Assembly: GCF_014696135.1 (NCBI RefSeq)
Contig: NZ_JACJPP010000012.1
Location: 248,001-312,000 of the forward strand
Origin: Nodosilinea sp. FACHB-141
Lineage (GTDB): Bacteria > Cyanobacteriota > Cyanobacteriia > Phormidesmidales > Phormidesmidaceae
Direction: 5' to 3'
DNA length: 64,000 bases
Positions 57,184 through 64,000 of this stretch are shown in pieces (position 1 is the first letter of the stretch; each line of letters opens with the position of its first letter). The notes beneath the pieces are model-generated. The model saw only the letters and a program-made list of their open reading frames with translations, made no database searches and had not been told where the DNA came from. The position numbers and the translations under genes are program-made.

Positions 57184-60100
57184 ATGAACGGCAAAGTGAG
57201 AATTTACGAGTTATCGAAGGAATTGGATTTGGATAACAAAGACATCTTGGCGATCGCAAGTCGCCTCGACATTGCCGTGAAGAGTCACAGCAGCACCATC
57301 GCAGAGTCAGAAGCTGAGCAAATTCGCTCAGCGGCTCTTCAGTCTCGCGCCAGCGGCGGTGCCAATCGGCCCAATGCTGCGCCAGATCGCTCTGCCAGTC
57401 GGCCTCGACCAGCGGCCCCGGTCAAAAATGGTGCTCGACCCGAACGCAAGCAGCAGATTTTAGAAATTCGTCGCCATCGGGTTACCCCCAGGGCTGACAC
57501 TGAGATAAGCGCTCCCACTCCCAGCGCTGCCTCCCCTAGCACTCCTGCCCCCAGCGCCAGTCGACCAACACGTCCTGATAGTCTCTCTCAGCCCCCCAGC
57601 CGTCCTGGGGAAGCTCCTAGGGCCGATCAGGAGGTTAAACCCAAACCGCCAGTATCTCTTAATCGTCCTGGGGCTAACGCTCCTGCTGAAACTCCTGTCG
57701 AAGAGGTTGAGGCAGTTGCGGTCGAGCCCGCTGTAGAGGTCTCTCCTCCGCCAGTTAAGCCAAGGCCAGAGCTGGTTGGGCCTGTGTCTCGGGTTCGTAC
57801 TGAAAGCGATGATCGCCAGGTAATTGTGCCAGAGGGCGCTCGTCCGCCCCGCCCTGTCATTCGTCGCCCCGAGAGCCGTAGCCCTGAAAGCCGCAGCCCT
57901 GAAGGTCGTTCGGCTGACGGCCCTAGCGCACCACGTCCCACCATTCCTATCCGCGAAATTGATGCGGGCGAAGATGTTACTCGTCTGAAGCCTAAGCCCA
58001 AACTGCGACGGCCCAACGCTGATGCCGAAACAGCCAGAGCCGAAACGGCTGCTCGCACCGAAACCCCTCCCGGCAATGACTCAATTTCCGTGCTTGGAGT
58101 CGGTGGTCTTGACGATCAGCCGCGTCGCCCTTCACCGCCTCGCCATAAGCGCGAAGAGCGCGAAGACGAGGACGACGATCAAAAGATGCGCGAAAAAGCC
58201 AGCAAGGTCGGCAAGACCAAGCGGCGAGGCCAAGGCGTGCTGGGCGAAGACGATGAAGATCTCGATGTGCTGGTCGATGAGCTTGACGAAGACGAAGAGC
58301 AAGCCACCGATGCCCAAAATCTAAGCATCTCGCTAGCGCGCCCACCTAAGCCCAAGAGTGCCGGTAGTGGCAAGCCGTCGTCACCGACGATGAAGAGCCA
58401 CAAGCCTCAGCATCGCGACAGTAGTAGCGGCGGTGGTCGCTCCCGTCGTGGTCGCCGGGGTGAGTCTCAGCCCACCCAGGAGCGCCCCGAGTTTATCGTG
58501 CTCTCCGAAGGGCTAACCGTCCATGAGCTGGCCGAGCAAATTATGGTGCCCGAGACAGAGCTGATCAAGTCTCTGTTCTTTAAGGGCATCGCTGCCAACA
58601 TCAACCAAACCCTTGATATCGAAACCGCCAAGATGGTGGCCGAGGAATTCGAGGTCATGGTTGAAACCAGCGAAGTGGAGTCAGAGGCCAAAAAGGTCAC
58701 TGAAATGATCGACGAAGCCGACTTTGAGAGCCTCAAGCGGCGGCCTCCGGTGGTTACCATCATGGGTCACGTTGACCACGGTAAAACTACGCTGCTCGAC
58801 TCCATCCGCAAGACCAAGGTGGCCCAAGGTGAGGCTGGCGGCATCACTCAGCACATCGGTGCTTACCACGTCGATGTCGACCACGCGGGTACTTCCCATC
58901 AGATTGTGTTCCTAGACACCCCTGGCCACGAGGCGTTTACCGCCATGCGAGCGCGGGGTACCCGAGTGACCGACATTGCCATTCTGGTGGTGGCGGCCGA
59001 TGATGGCGTGCGGCCCCAGACCATTGAGGCCATTAGCCACGCTAAGGCAGCTGAGGTGCCGCTGATTGTGGCCATCAACAAGGTCGATAAAGAGACTGCC
59101 AACCCCGATCGCGTCAAGCAAGAGCTGATGGAGCACGGGCTAGTGCCTGAGGAATGGGGCGGCGACACCATTATGGTGCCGGTTAGCGCCCTATCGGGTG
59201 AAAATCTCGACAGCTTGCTGGAGATGATTGTGCTGGTTGCTGAGATCGAAGATCTTCAAGCCAACCCTGACCGTCTGGCTCGCGGTACCGTGATTGAAGC
59301 CAACCTCGACAAGGCGCGCGGCCCGGTTGCTACCTTACTGATTCAGAACGGTACGCTGCGGGTGGGCGATTCGCTGGTGGCTGGCCCAATCTTGGGCAAG
59401 GTCAAGGCCATGCTTGATGATCGCCTGAAGCGGGTTAAAGTTGCTGGCCCCTCCTTTGCAGTTGAGGTGCTGGGTCTCAATGATGTCCCCGCTGCCGGGG
59501 ACGAGTTTGAGGTCTACTCCGACGAGAAAACCGCCAGAGCCGTGGCCGACAAGCGTATGCTTGAGCAGCGTCAGTCGCGTCTACAGCAGTCGATGGCCTC
59601 TCGTCGCGTTACCCTCAATACCATCTCTGCCCAGGTTCAGGAGGGCGATCTCAAGGATCTCAACCTACTGCTCAAGGCCGACGTGCAGGGCTCTATCGAA
59701 GCCATTCTGGCGGCACTTCAGCAGCTGCCCCAGAACGAGGTGCAGATTCGAGTGTTGCTGGCTGCCCCTGGCGAAATCAGTGAAACTGACGTCGACCTGG
59801 CCGCTGCTAGTGGCGCGGTGATTGTTGGCTTCAACACTACCCTGGCTCCTGGGGCGCGGCAGTCTGCCGATCGCCTAGGTGTAGATGTGCGCGACTACGA
59901 GGTGATTTACAACCTCCTTGACGACATTCAAGGTGCTATGGAAGGTCTACTCGATCCCGAAATGGTCGAAGAGCCTCTGGGGCAAGTGGAAGTGCGGGCA
60001 GTGTTCCCCGTGCGCAAGGGCGCGGTTGCCGGTTGTTACGTGCTTTCGGGCAAGGTCACTCGCAACTGCAACCTCCGAGTGGTGCGCAGTGGCGAGGTTG

Positions 60101-60270
60101 TCTACACGGGCAAGCTCGACTCCCTCAAGCGCATGAAAGAAGATGCCAAAGATGTGGCCTCCGGGTTCGAGTGCGGCATCGGCATCGACAACTTCAGCGA
60201 CTGGAAAGAAGGCGACATTATCGATGCCTTCAAGATGGTCACGAAGCGCCGCACGCTGGCGATGGCCTAG
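57184..60270 (+). CDS. infB: Translation initiation factor IF-2
   Basis: GTPase that places fMet-tRNA on the 30S subunit. 1028 residues from ATG 57184; ATG 57178 two codons earlier is possible, but GGGAG fits 57184 better and the N-terminus [16 protein letters not shown] matches cyanobacterial IF-2. Residues to about 440 are a Pro/Ser/Arg-rich, then Asp/Glu-rich disordered extension; then the IF2_N fold, the G domain (G1 GHVDHGKT at 528-535, DTPGHE, NKVDK) and domains II-IV to the end. All GTPase motifs are present. A hairpin follows 8 nt after the stop. Confidence 0.98.
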   Translation: MNGKVRIYELSKELDLDNKDILAIASRLDIAVKSHSSTIAESEAEQIRSAALQSRASGGANRPNAAPDRSASRPRPAAPVKNGARPERKQQILEIRRHRVTPRADTEISAPTPSAASPSTPAPSASRPTRPDSLSQPPSRPGEAPRADQEVKPKPPVSLNRPGANAPAETPVEEVEAVAVEPAVEVSPPPVKPRPELVGPVSRVRTESDDRQVIVPEGARPPRPVIRRPESRSPESRSPEGRSADGPSAPRPTIPIREIDAGEDVTRLKPKPKLRRPNADAETARAETAARTETPPGNDSISVLGVGGLDDQPRRPSPPRHKREEREDEDDDQKMREKASKVGKTKRRGQGVLGEDDEDLDVLVDELDEDEEQATDAQNLSISLARPPKPKSAGSGKPSSPTMKSHKPQHRDSSSGGGRSRRGRRGESQPTQERPEFIVLSEGLTVHELAEQIMVPETELIKSLFFKGIAANINQTLDIETAKMVAEEFEVMVETSEVESEAKKVTEMIDEADFESLKRRPPVVTIMGHVDHGKTTLLDSIRKTKVAQGEAGGITQHIGAYHVDVDHAGTSHQIVFLDTPGHEAFTAMRARGTRVTDIAILVVAADDGVRPQTIEAISHAKAAEVPLIVAINKVDKETANPDRVKQELMEHGLVPEEWGGDTIMVPVSALSGENLDSLLEMIVLVAEIEDLQANPDRLARGTVIEANLDKARGPVATLLIQNGTLRVGDSLVAGPILGKVKAMLDDRLKRVKVAGPSFAVEVLGLNDVPAAGDEFEVYSDEKTARAVADKRMLEQRQSRLQQSMASRRVTLNTISAQVQEGDLKDLNLLLKADVQGSIEAILAALQQLPQNEVQIRVLLAAPGEISETDVDLAAASGAVIVGFNTTLAPGARQSADRLGVDVRDYEVIYNLLDDIQGAMEGLLDPEMVEEPLGQVEVRAVFPVRKGAVAGCYVLSGKVTRNCNLRVVRSGEVVYTGKLDSLKRMKEDAKDVASGFECGIGIDNFSDWKEGDIIDAFKMVTKRRTLAMA

Positions 60271-60277
60271 GCAAGGG

Positions 60278-60302
60278 CAGGGTCCTTCTACGAGGGACCC
60301 TG
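60278..60302 (+). terminator. Hairpin after infB
   Basis: CAGGGTCC (60278-60285) pairs with GGACCCTG (60295-60302); no T-run. A weak terminator or RNA-stability hairpin between infB and the next gene, 30 nt before its start. Confidence 0.5.
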
Positions 60303-60332
60303 CGAGACGGCAGTGTAAAAACGGAGTTGACA

Positions 60333-61334
60333 ATGGCACCCTGGCGCTGCGATCCGTATCTGTGGGTACACCTAGCCGGATTGGCGACGGTACCACTGTG
60401 GATTGATTTGTGCTTACTTGGGCTGGCGGTGGGTAACCCGGTTCTGCCTGGGCTAGAGCTGGGTGTCATTGTTGCGTTAGGCGTGCTGCCGGTGCTGGTG
60501 ATGCAGTTGCGGCAGCCTTTTTACATCTTTAGTTTGCCAGGGCTGGCGCTGAAGCCGTCTGCGTTGCAGGATAATCAGCGTCGTCTGCTGAGTCAATTTC
60601 GGCGGTGGCGAGTGCGTTTGGGAGCACTGCTGGTGCCGGTGCCTCTGGTGTGGGGGTTGCTAAAGCTTTACCCTCTAGCATTTCTGGCCCGTGACTTAAC
60701 GCCCTTCAGCGATTGGGGACGACTAGGAGGTGTGGCGATCGCAGCCCTCAGCTTCTTTATGGCTAACCTTTTCTTGCAGATACCCATAGCCGTACTTCAA
60801 GTGTTAGCTACGCCAGATCGGGTGATGACCAAGGTTGCCCCTTATTCCATTGAAAACGTTGCTGCTGACTTCACTTGGATTGGGCTGACGGTCGGCAAGA
60901 TTTTGCCCGACTTAATCACTCGGCCGAAGCCCGAGTCTGCTACTTCAGTCATGGTGGAAACTTTTGAGCCTCCTCAGGTTGTGCCTGTTGGGGTCTTAGA
61001 CGAGCCTGAGGGTGGTGTTGCTGAAGCGATAGTTGAAACCGAAGTTCCTTTAGAGCATGCGGTTGAAGCAGGTGCAACTGACGAGTTAGCAGCTCACATC
61101 CGTGCATCAAATTTGTCAGCCTCCTCAGAAGCGATCGCACGCGCTGTTGACCTTGAAAACCCCGAAGACTCCGTTGCGGCAGATTCCTTCGTAGATAGTG
61201 ATGCTACGAGTGGCTACAAGCCCTTGCGCCACCCAGAAGTTGAGGAATCTAGCGACGACACGGCCCACCTAGACGATGCCGCCTATCCACAGTCCTTGCC
61301 TGCGATCGCCGATGTCTACCCCAATTCTCGCTAG
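60333..61334 (+). CDS. Low-complexity-tail membrane protein
   Basis: 333 residues from ATG 60333, which has GGAG about 8 nt upstream; the frame runs upstream antisense-like through the end of infB, but that part is not this protein. There are four hydrophobic segments in the first 200 residues (LWVHLAGLATVPLWIDLCLL; GVIVALGVLPVLVM; VRLGALLVPVPLVWGLL; GVAIAALSFFMANLFL), followed by ENVAADFTWIGLTVGKILP, a conserved block of the cyanobacterial low-complexity-tail membrane protein family. The last 130 residues are a Glu/Val/Asp/Ser-rich disordered tail. Function unknown. It follows infB in many cyanobacteria as far as I recall. Confidence 0.85.
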   Translation: MAPWRCDPYLWVHLAGLATVPLWIDLCLLGLAVGNPVLPGLELGVIVALGVLPVLVMQLRQPFYIFSLPGLALKPSALQDNQRRLLSQFRRWRVRLGALLVPVPLVWGLLKLYPLAFLARDLTPFSDWGRLGGVAIAALSFFMANLFLQIPIAVLQVLATPDRVMTKVAPYSIENVAADFTWIGLTVGKILPDLITRPKPESATSVMVETFEPPQVVPVGVLDEPEGGVAEAIVETEVPLEHAVEAGATDELAAHIRASNLSASSEAIARAVDLENPEDSVAADSFVDSDATSGYKPLRHPEVEESSDDTAHLDDAAYPQSLPAIADVYPNSR

Positions 61335-61436
61335 GGCTCTAACGAACCGACTATAGATCTTGCTAATTTTTAGTACTGAGTACTGTGGTCCTTGGCACAA
61401 TCGCCACTGGGTGATTACGCTATCTTGTAAGTAGTC

Positions 61437-61456
61437 CTCTAGTGACTAGAGTTTTT
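61437..61456 (+). terminator. Intrinsic terminator ending the rimP-infB operon
   Basis: CTCTAG (61437-61442) pairs with CTAGAG (61446-61451), followed by T5 (61452-61456). It lies 103 nt after the tail-protein stop and before the next small gene. Confidence 0.8.
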
Positions 61457-61540
61457 GCTGACTCGCAGACTGAGCGAGTGGCCCTGAGGGGTAGAAAAAC
61501 CTGAGATCTCGACAGTTATCCGAACTTTTTAGAGGCAGCT

Positions 61541-61741
61541 ATGGCCGTAACTCGCTCCGTAAACTCCTTGCAGCTTTCTGAACACGCCCGCATTTGGTTC
61601 AGCCTTAAGTCTGCGATCGCCAGCAGCTCCGGTTTCAAAAGCTGGAAGGGTGAGCTGCCCGCCGCTGAGGCTGAAGCCGCTCCGCTCGATCAGCTGGTGC
61701 GTCGCTACCTACGCGAAACCTTAGAAACCCTGGCTTATTAG
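61541..61741 (+). CDS. Small conserved cyanobacterial protein of unknown function
   Basis: 66 residues. The N-terminal half (MAVTRSVNSLQLSEHARIWF, SLKSAIASSSGFKSWKGE) and the C-terminal end (LDQLVRRYLRETLETLAY) look like two amphipathic helices joined by an Ala/Glu linker. I recall similar short proteins from cyanobacteria, but no function is known. AGAGG ribosome-binding site 6 nt before ATG. Preceded by a terminator, so it has its own promoter; convergent with the epimerase gene, 10 bp between stops. Confidence 0.8.
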   Translation: MAVTRSVNSLQLSEHARIWFSLKSAIASSSGFKSWKGELPAAEAEAAPLDQLVRRYLRETLETLAY

Positions 61742-61751
61742 ACCCTGTAAG

Positions 61752-62744
61752 CTACTGGACCTTGTAGTACTGCTTATACCAATCCACAAACCGCTGGATG
61801 CCTACTTCAATGAGGGTACTGGGGGCAAATCCTACGTCGGCCATGAGATCGCTGACGTCGGCATAAGTGGCGGGTACATCTCCAGGCTGCATGCCGCACA
61901 GGACAGTTTGGGCTTTCTTCCCAAGGGCCAATTCGATTACCTGAATAAAGCGCAGTAGCTCCACTGGCTGGTGGTTGCCGATGTTGTAAATCTTGTAGGG
62001 AGCCTGGCTGTCGCTATTGGGGTCTGTGCTAGAGACAGGAATGTGTGTCATGACCCGCACGACCCCCTCCACTACGTCGTCAATGTAGGTAAAGTCGCGC
62101 TTCATCTGGCCCTGGTTGAACACCTGGATGGGGCGATCGCCTAAAATTGCTTCCACGAACTTGAAGTAGGCCATATCGGGCCGCCCCCAAGGGCCATACA
62201 CCGTAAAAAATCGCAGGCCTGTGGTGGGAATTTGATACAGGTTGCTGTAGGCGTGGGCCATCAACTCGTTGGCCTTTTTGGTGGCGGCGTAAAGTGACAC
62301 CGGGTGGTCAACGCGATCGGCCACCGAAAATGGTACCTTGCGATTGGCCCCATACACCGAGCTGGATGACGCAAACACCAAGTGCTCAACCCCTATCATG
62401 CGGCAGCCCTCCAGCAGGTTGAGAAACCCCGACAGGTTGCTGTCGGAGTAGGCAAAGGGGTTTTCTAGCGAGTAGCGCACCCCCGCCTGGGCCGCCAGGT
62501 GAATGACGTACTGAAACTGGTGGTTGCGAAATAGCGCCAGCATTCCCGCGCGATCGAACAGATCGAGCTGCTCGAAGGTGAAGCCATCGTGGGGTGCGAG
62601 CTGGGCGAGGCGATCGCGCTTTAACCCCACGTCGTAGTAGTCGTTGAGGTTGTCGATGCCGTAGACCTGCTGGCCACTGTCTAACAGCCGCCGGGCGACA
62701 AACGAGCCCACAAATCCTGCTACTCCAGTAACCAGTACAGCGAT
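61752..62744 (-). CDS. NAD-dependent sugar-nucleotide epimerase, UDP-glucuronate 4-epimerase type, non-canonical start
   Basis: Extended SDR of about 330 residues, converting UDP-sugar C4 configuration, most like UDP-glucuronate 4-epimerase. NAD motif GVAGFVGS, the Ser-Tyr-x3-Lys site (SSSSVYGANRK; SLYAATKKANE), RFFTVYGPWGRPDMA and RDFTYIDDVVEGV are present. In frame there is no ATG, GTG or TTG before the NAD motif: after the upstream TAG (62757-62759) the codons read E-A-T-V-I-A-V-L-V-T-G. The first normal start, GTG 62711, falls inside the GxxGxxG motif and would destroy it. GGAGG lies 8 nt before an ATC codon (62744), at the place where homologues have Met; I take AUC as the start. A sequencing error or frameshift is the main alternative. 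Confidence 0.85.
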   Translation of the reverse strand: MAVLVTGVAGFVGSFVARRLLDSGQQVYGIDNLNDYYDVGLKRDRLAQLAPHDGFTFEQLDLFDRAGMLALFRNHQFQYVIHLAAQAGVRYSLENPFAYSDSNLSGFLNLLEGCRMIGVEHLVFASSSSVYGANRKVPFSVADRVDHPVSLYAATKKANELMAHAYSNLYQIPTTGLRFFTVYGPWGRPDMAYFKFVEAILGDRPIQVFNQGQMKRDFTYIDDVVEGVVRVMTHIPVSSTDPNSDSQAPYKIYNIGNHQPVELLRFIQVIELALGKKAQTVLCGMQPGDVPATYADVSDLMADVGFAPSTLIEVGIQRFVDWYKQYYKVQ

Positions 62745-62937
62745 GACCGTAGCCTCCTAGGGCCAGAAATTTTATCCTAATCAACGCCCGTAGAGTACCC
62801 AAGGGGCCCCAGAACCTTAAGTCTTTTGCCTAATTTTGTCTCTGGCGGCCCATGCAACAAGCCATTGTCGTCATCGGTGCTAGGATCAGGCCAAAGAAAC
62901 CAAGAAGAATGGTAAGAGAGAAAGGACGTAGTCGTAC

Positions 62938-64000
62938 ATGCAAGAATTTGAAAAAACAATCTCCTTCGGTGGTCGCGATATTCACCTGAGGGGTGGGTTA
63001 CTGGCTCCCCAAGCGGGGGGTGCGGTGTTGGTACAGTCGGGTGAGACCGCGGTTCTGGTGACCGCAACCCGCTCAGCAGGACGTCAAGGCATCGATTTTT
63101 TGCCTCTGCTGGTTGATTACGAAGAGCGGCTTTATGCTGCTGGGCGCATCCCCGGTGGATTTTTGCGGCGGGAGGGCCGTCCCCCTGAGCGGGCTACTTT
63201 AATCTGTCGCCTGATCGATCGCCCCATGCGACCTCTGTTTCCCCAGTGGCTGCGCGACGACATTCAAATTGTCGCCACTACCTTGGCCATGGATGAGCAG
63301 GTACCCCCAGATGTACTGGCGGCCACGGGCGCATCGATTGCGGTACTGCTAGCCAAAATTCCCTTCTACGGCCCCATGGCGGCAGTGCGGGTAGGTCTAG
63401 TGGGCGACGACTTTGTCATCAACCCTACCTACAAAGAAGTTGAAACCGGCGATCTCGACCTAGTGGTGGCGGGCTCCCCTGACGGTGTGATCATGGTCGA
63501 GGCTGGTGCCAACCAGCTTCCCGAGGCTGACGTGATTGAGGCCATCGACTTTGGCTATGAAGTTGTACAAGATCTGATCAAGGCCCAGCTAGAACTGATC
63601 AAAGAGCTAGGCATTGAGATCGTTACCGAGCAAGAGCCTGAGACCGACCCCACCCTGGGGACCTTCATTGAAGAAAAAACTGCCGCTGCCATTAAGGACG
63701 TGCTGAAGCAGTTTAGCCTCACCAAGCCCGAGCGCGACGAAAAGCTCGACGCCATTAAAGATGAGCTAGTCGCCGCCATTGACGCCTTGGAGGAAGGAAA
63801 CCCGATCAAGGTGGCGGTGGCCGAGAATGGTAAAGCCCTGAGCAATACCTATAAGTCGGTGACCAAAAAGCTGATGCGCCAGCAGATCGTTAGTGAGAAG
63901 GTGCGGGTCGATGGTCGCCAGCTCGATGAGGTGCGTCCAATCTCCTGCCGAGTGGGACTGTTGCCCAAGCGAGTGCACGGCACTGGGCTATTTCAGCGGG
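62938..64000 (+). CDS. pnp: Polyribonucleotide nucleotidyltransferase (PNPase), 5' part
   Basis: Phosphorolytic 3'-5' exoribonuclease. The first 354 codons lie in the window; the rest runs off the right edge. It starts at ATG 62938 ([20 protein letters not shown]). The first RNase PH domain has [41 protein letters not shown] and [11 protein letters not shown]; the helical linker follows at about 240-320, and the second RNase PH domain begins near [16 protein letters not shown]. It is open to the end of the window without a stop, as expected for a protein of about 700 residues. Confidence 0.97.
   Translation, partial: MQEFEKTISFGGRDIHLRGGLLAPQAGGAVLVQSGETAVLVTATRSAGRQGIDFLPLLVDYEERLYAAGRIPGGFLRREGRPPERATLICRLIDRPMRPLFPQWLRDDIQIVATTLAMDEQVPPDVLAATGASIAVLLAKIPFYGPMAAVRVGLVGDDFVINPTYKEVETGDLDLVVAGSPDGVIMVEAGANQLPEADVIEAIDFGYEVVQDLIKAQLELIKELGIEIVTEQEPETDPTLGTFIEEKTAAAIKDVLKQFSLTKPERDEKLDAIKDELVAAIDALEEGNPIKVAVAENGKALSNTYKSVTKKLMRQQIVSEKVRVDGRQLDEVRPISCRVGLLPKRVHGTGLFQR

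Overview
The window reads as ordinary chromosome from a filamentous cyanobacterium. The octamer GCGATCGC (HIP1) and its core recur throughout. Typical cyanobacterial families are present: SLH-OprB 'iron uptake' porins, DUF2555, an HpsJ-family protein, a low-complexity-tail membrane protein and, most tellingly, the filament regulator HetR. Species cannot be fixed from the sequence; a Leptolyngbya/Nodosilinea-type filament is my guess. I found no insertion sequence, prophage, CRISPR array, tRNA or rRNA.

Layout. 0-5.4 kb: iron superoxide dismutase, a small unknown protein, a membrane-bound Cache-HAMP-PAS-GGDEF-EAL c-di-GMP enzyme and an aspartate aminotransferase. 5.8-7.4 kb: a secreted PatX-like peptide precursor carrying three RGSGR pentapeptides directly upstream of hetR. 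This is the most interesting locus in the window. 7.5-14 kb: a coiled-coil/Pro-rich protein, a DUF6492-type glycosyltransferase, a solitary peptide-binding protein, an HpsJ-family protein and a SWIM zinc-finger protein. 14-16.7 kb: ugd and a UDP-glucuronate decarboxylase, which together make UDP-xylose from UDP-glucose. 17.3-20.7 kb: two tandem porins whose ribosome-binding sites are complementary to the conserved core of the sRNA Yfr1. 20.9-28.4 kb: pterin dehydratase, an intergenic region with strong RNA structure and a possible 23-codon ORF, nadC, YbjQ, DUF2237, YkvA, dusA, a TolB-like repeat protein, an SDH-type serine protease and a glycosyltransferase. 28.5-33.3 kb: ftsH, an MFS transporter and gltX. 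33.6-44.8 kb: an envelope-rich stretch (AMIN-type amidase, LCP ligase, LysM/degenerate M23 protein) mixed with a methyltransferase, coaBC, DUF2555, an esterase, trhO and a histone-deacetylase-family enzyme. 45-54.3 kb: an HtrA-type protease, larB, a candidate sRNA, a PRK-family kinase, a U32 peptidase and a GT39-like transferase. 54.4-61.3 kb: the translation/transcription operon rimP-nusA-rnpM(ylxR)-infB plus a membrane protein. It has a leader containing an intrinsic terminator overlapped by an 18-codon ORF. 61.5-64 kb: a small conserved protein, a sugar-nucleotide epimerase lacking a canonical start codon, and the 5' part of pnp, which runs off the window.

How it fits together. HetR and its RGSGR inhibitor form a self-contained cell-patterning or filament-regulation module. 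Ugd/UXS, the glycosyltransferases, HpsJ and LCP point to surface polysaccharide. FtsH, HtrA, SDH protease and SodB handle protein quality and oxidative stress. Regulatory interpretations (Yfr1 pairing, leader attenuation, structured RNAs, the AUC start) are inferences from sequence. All domain calls come from reading translated motifs by eye, not from database searches.
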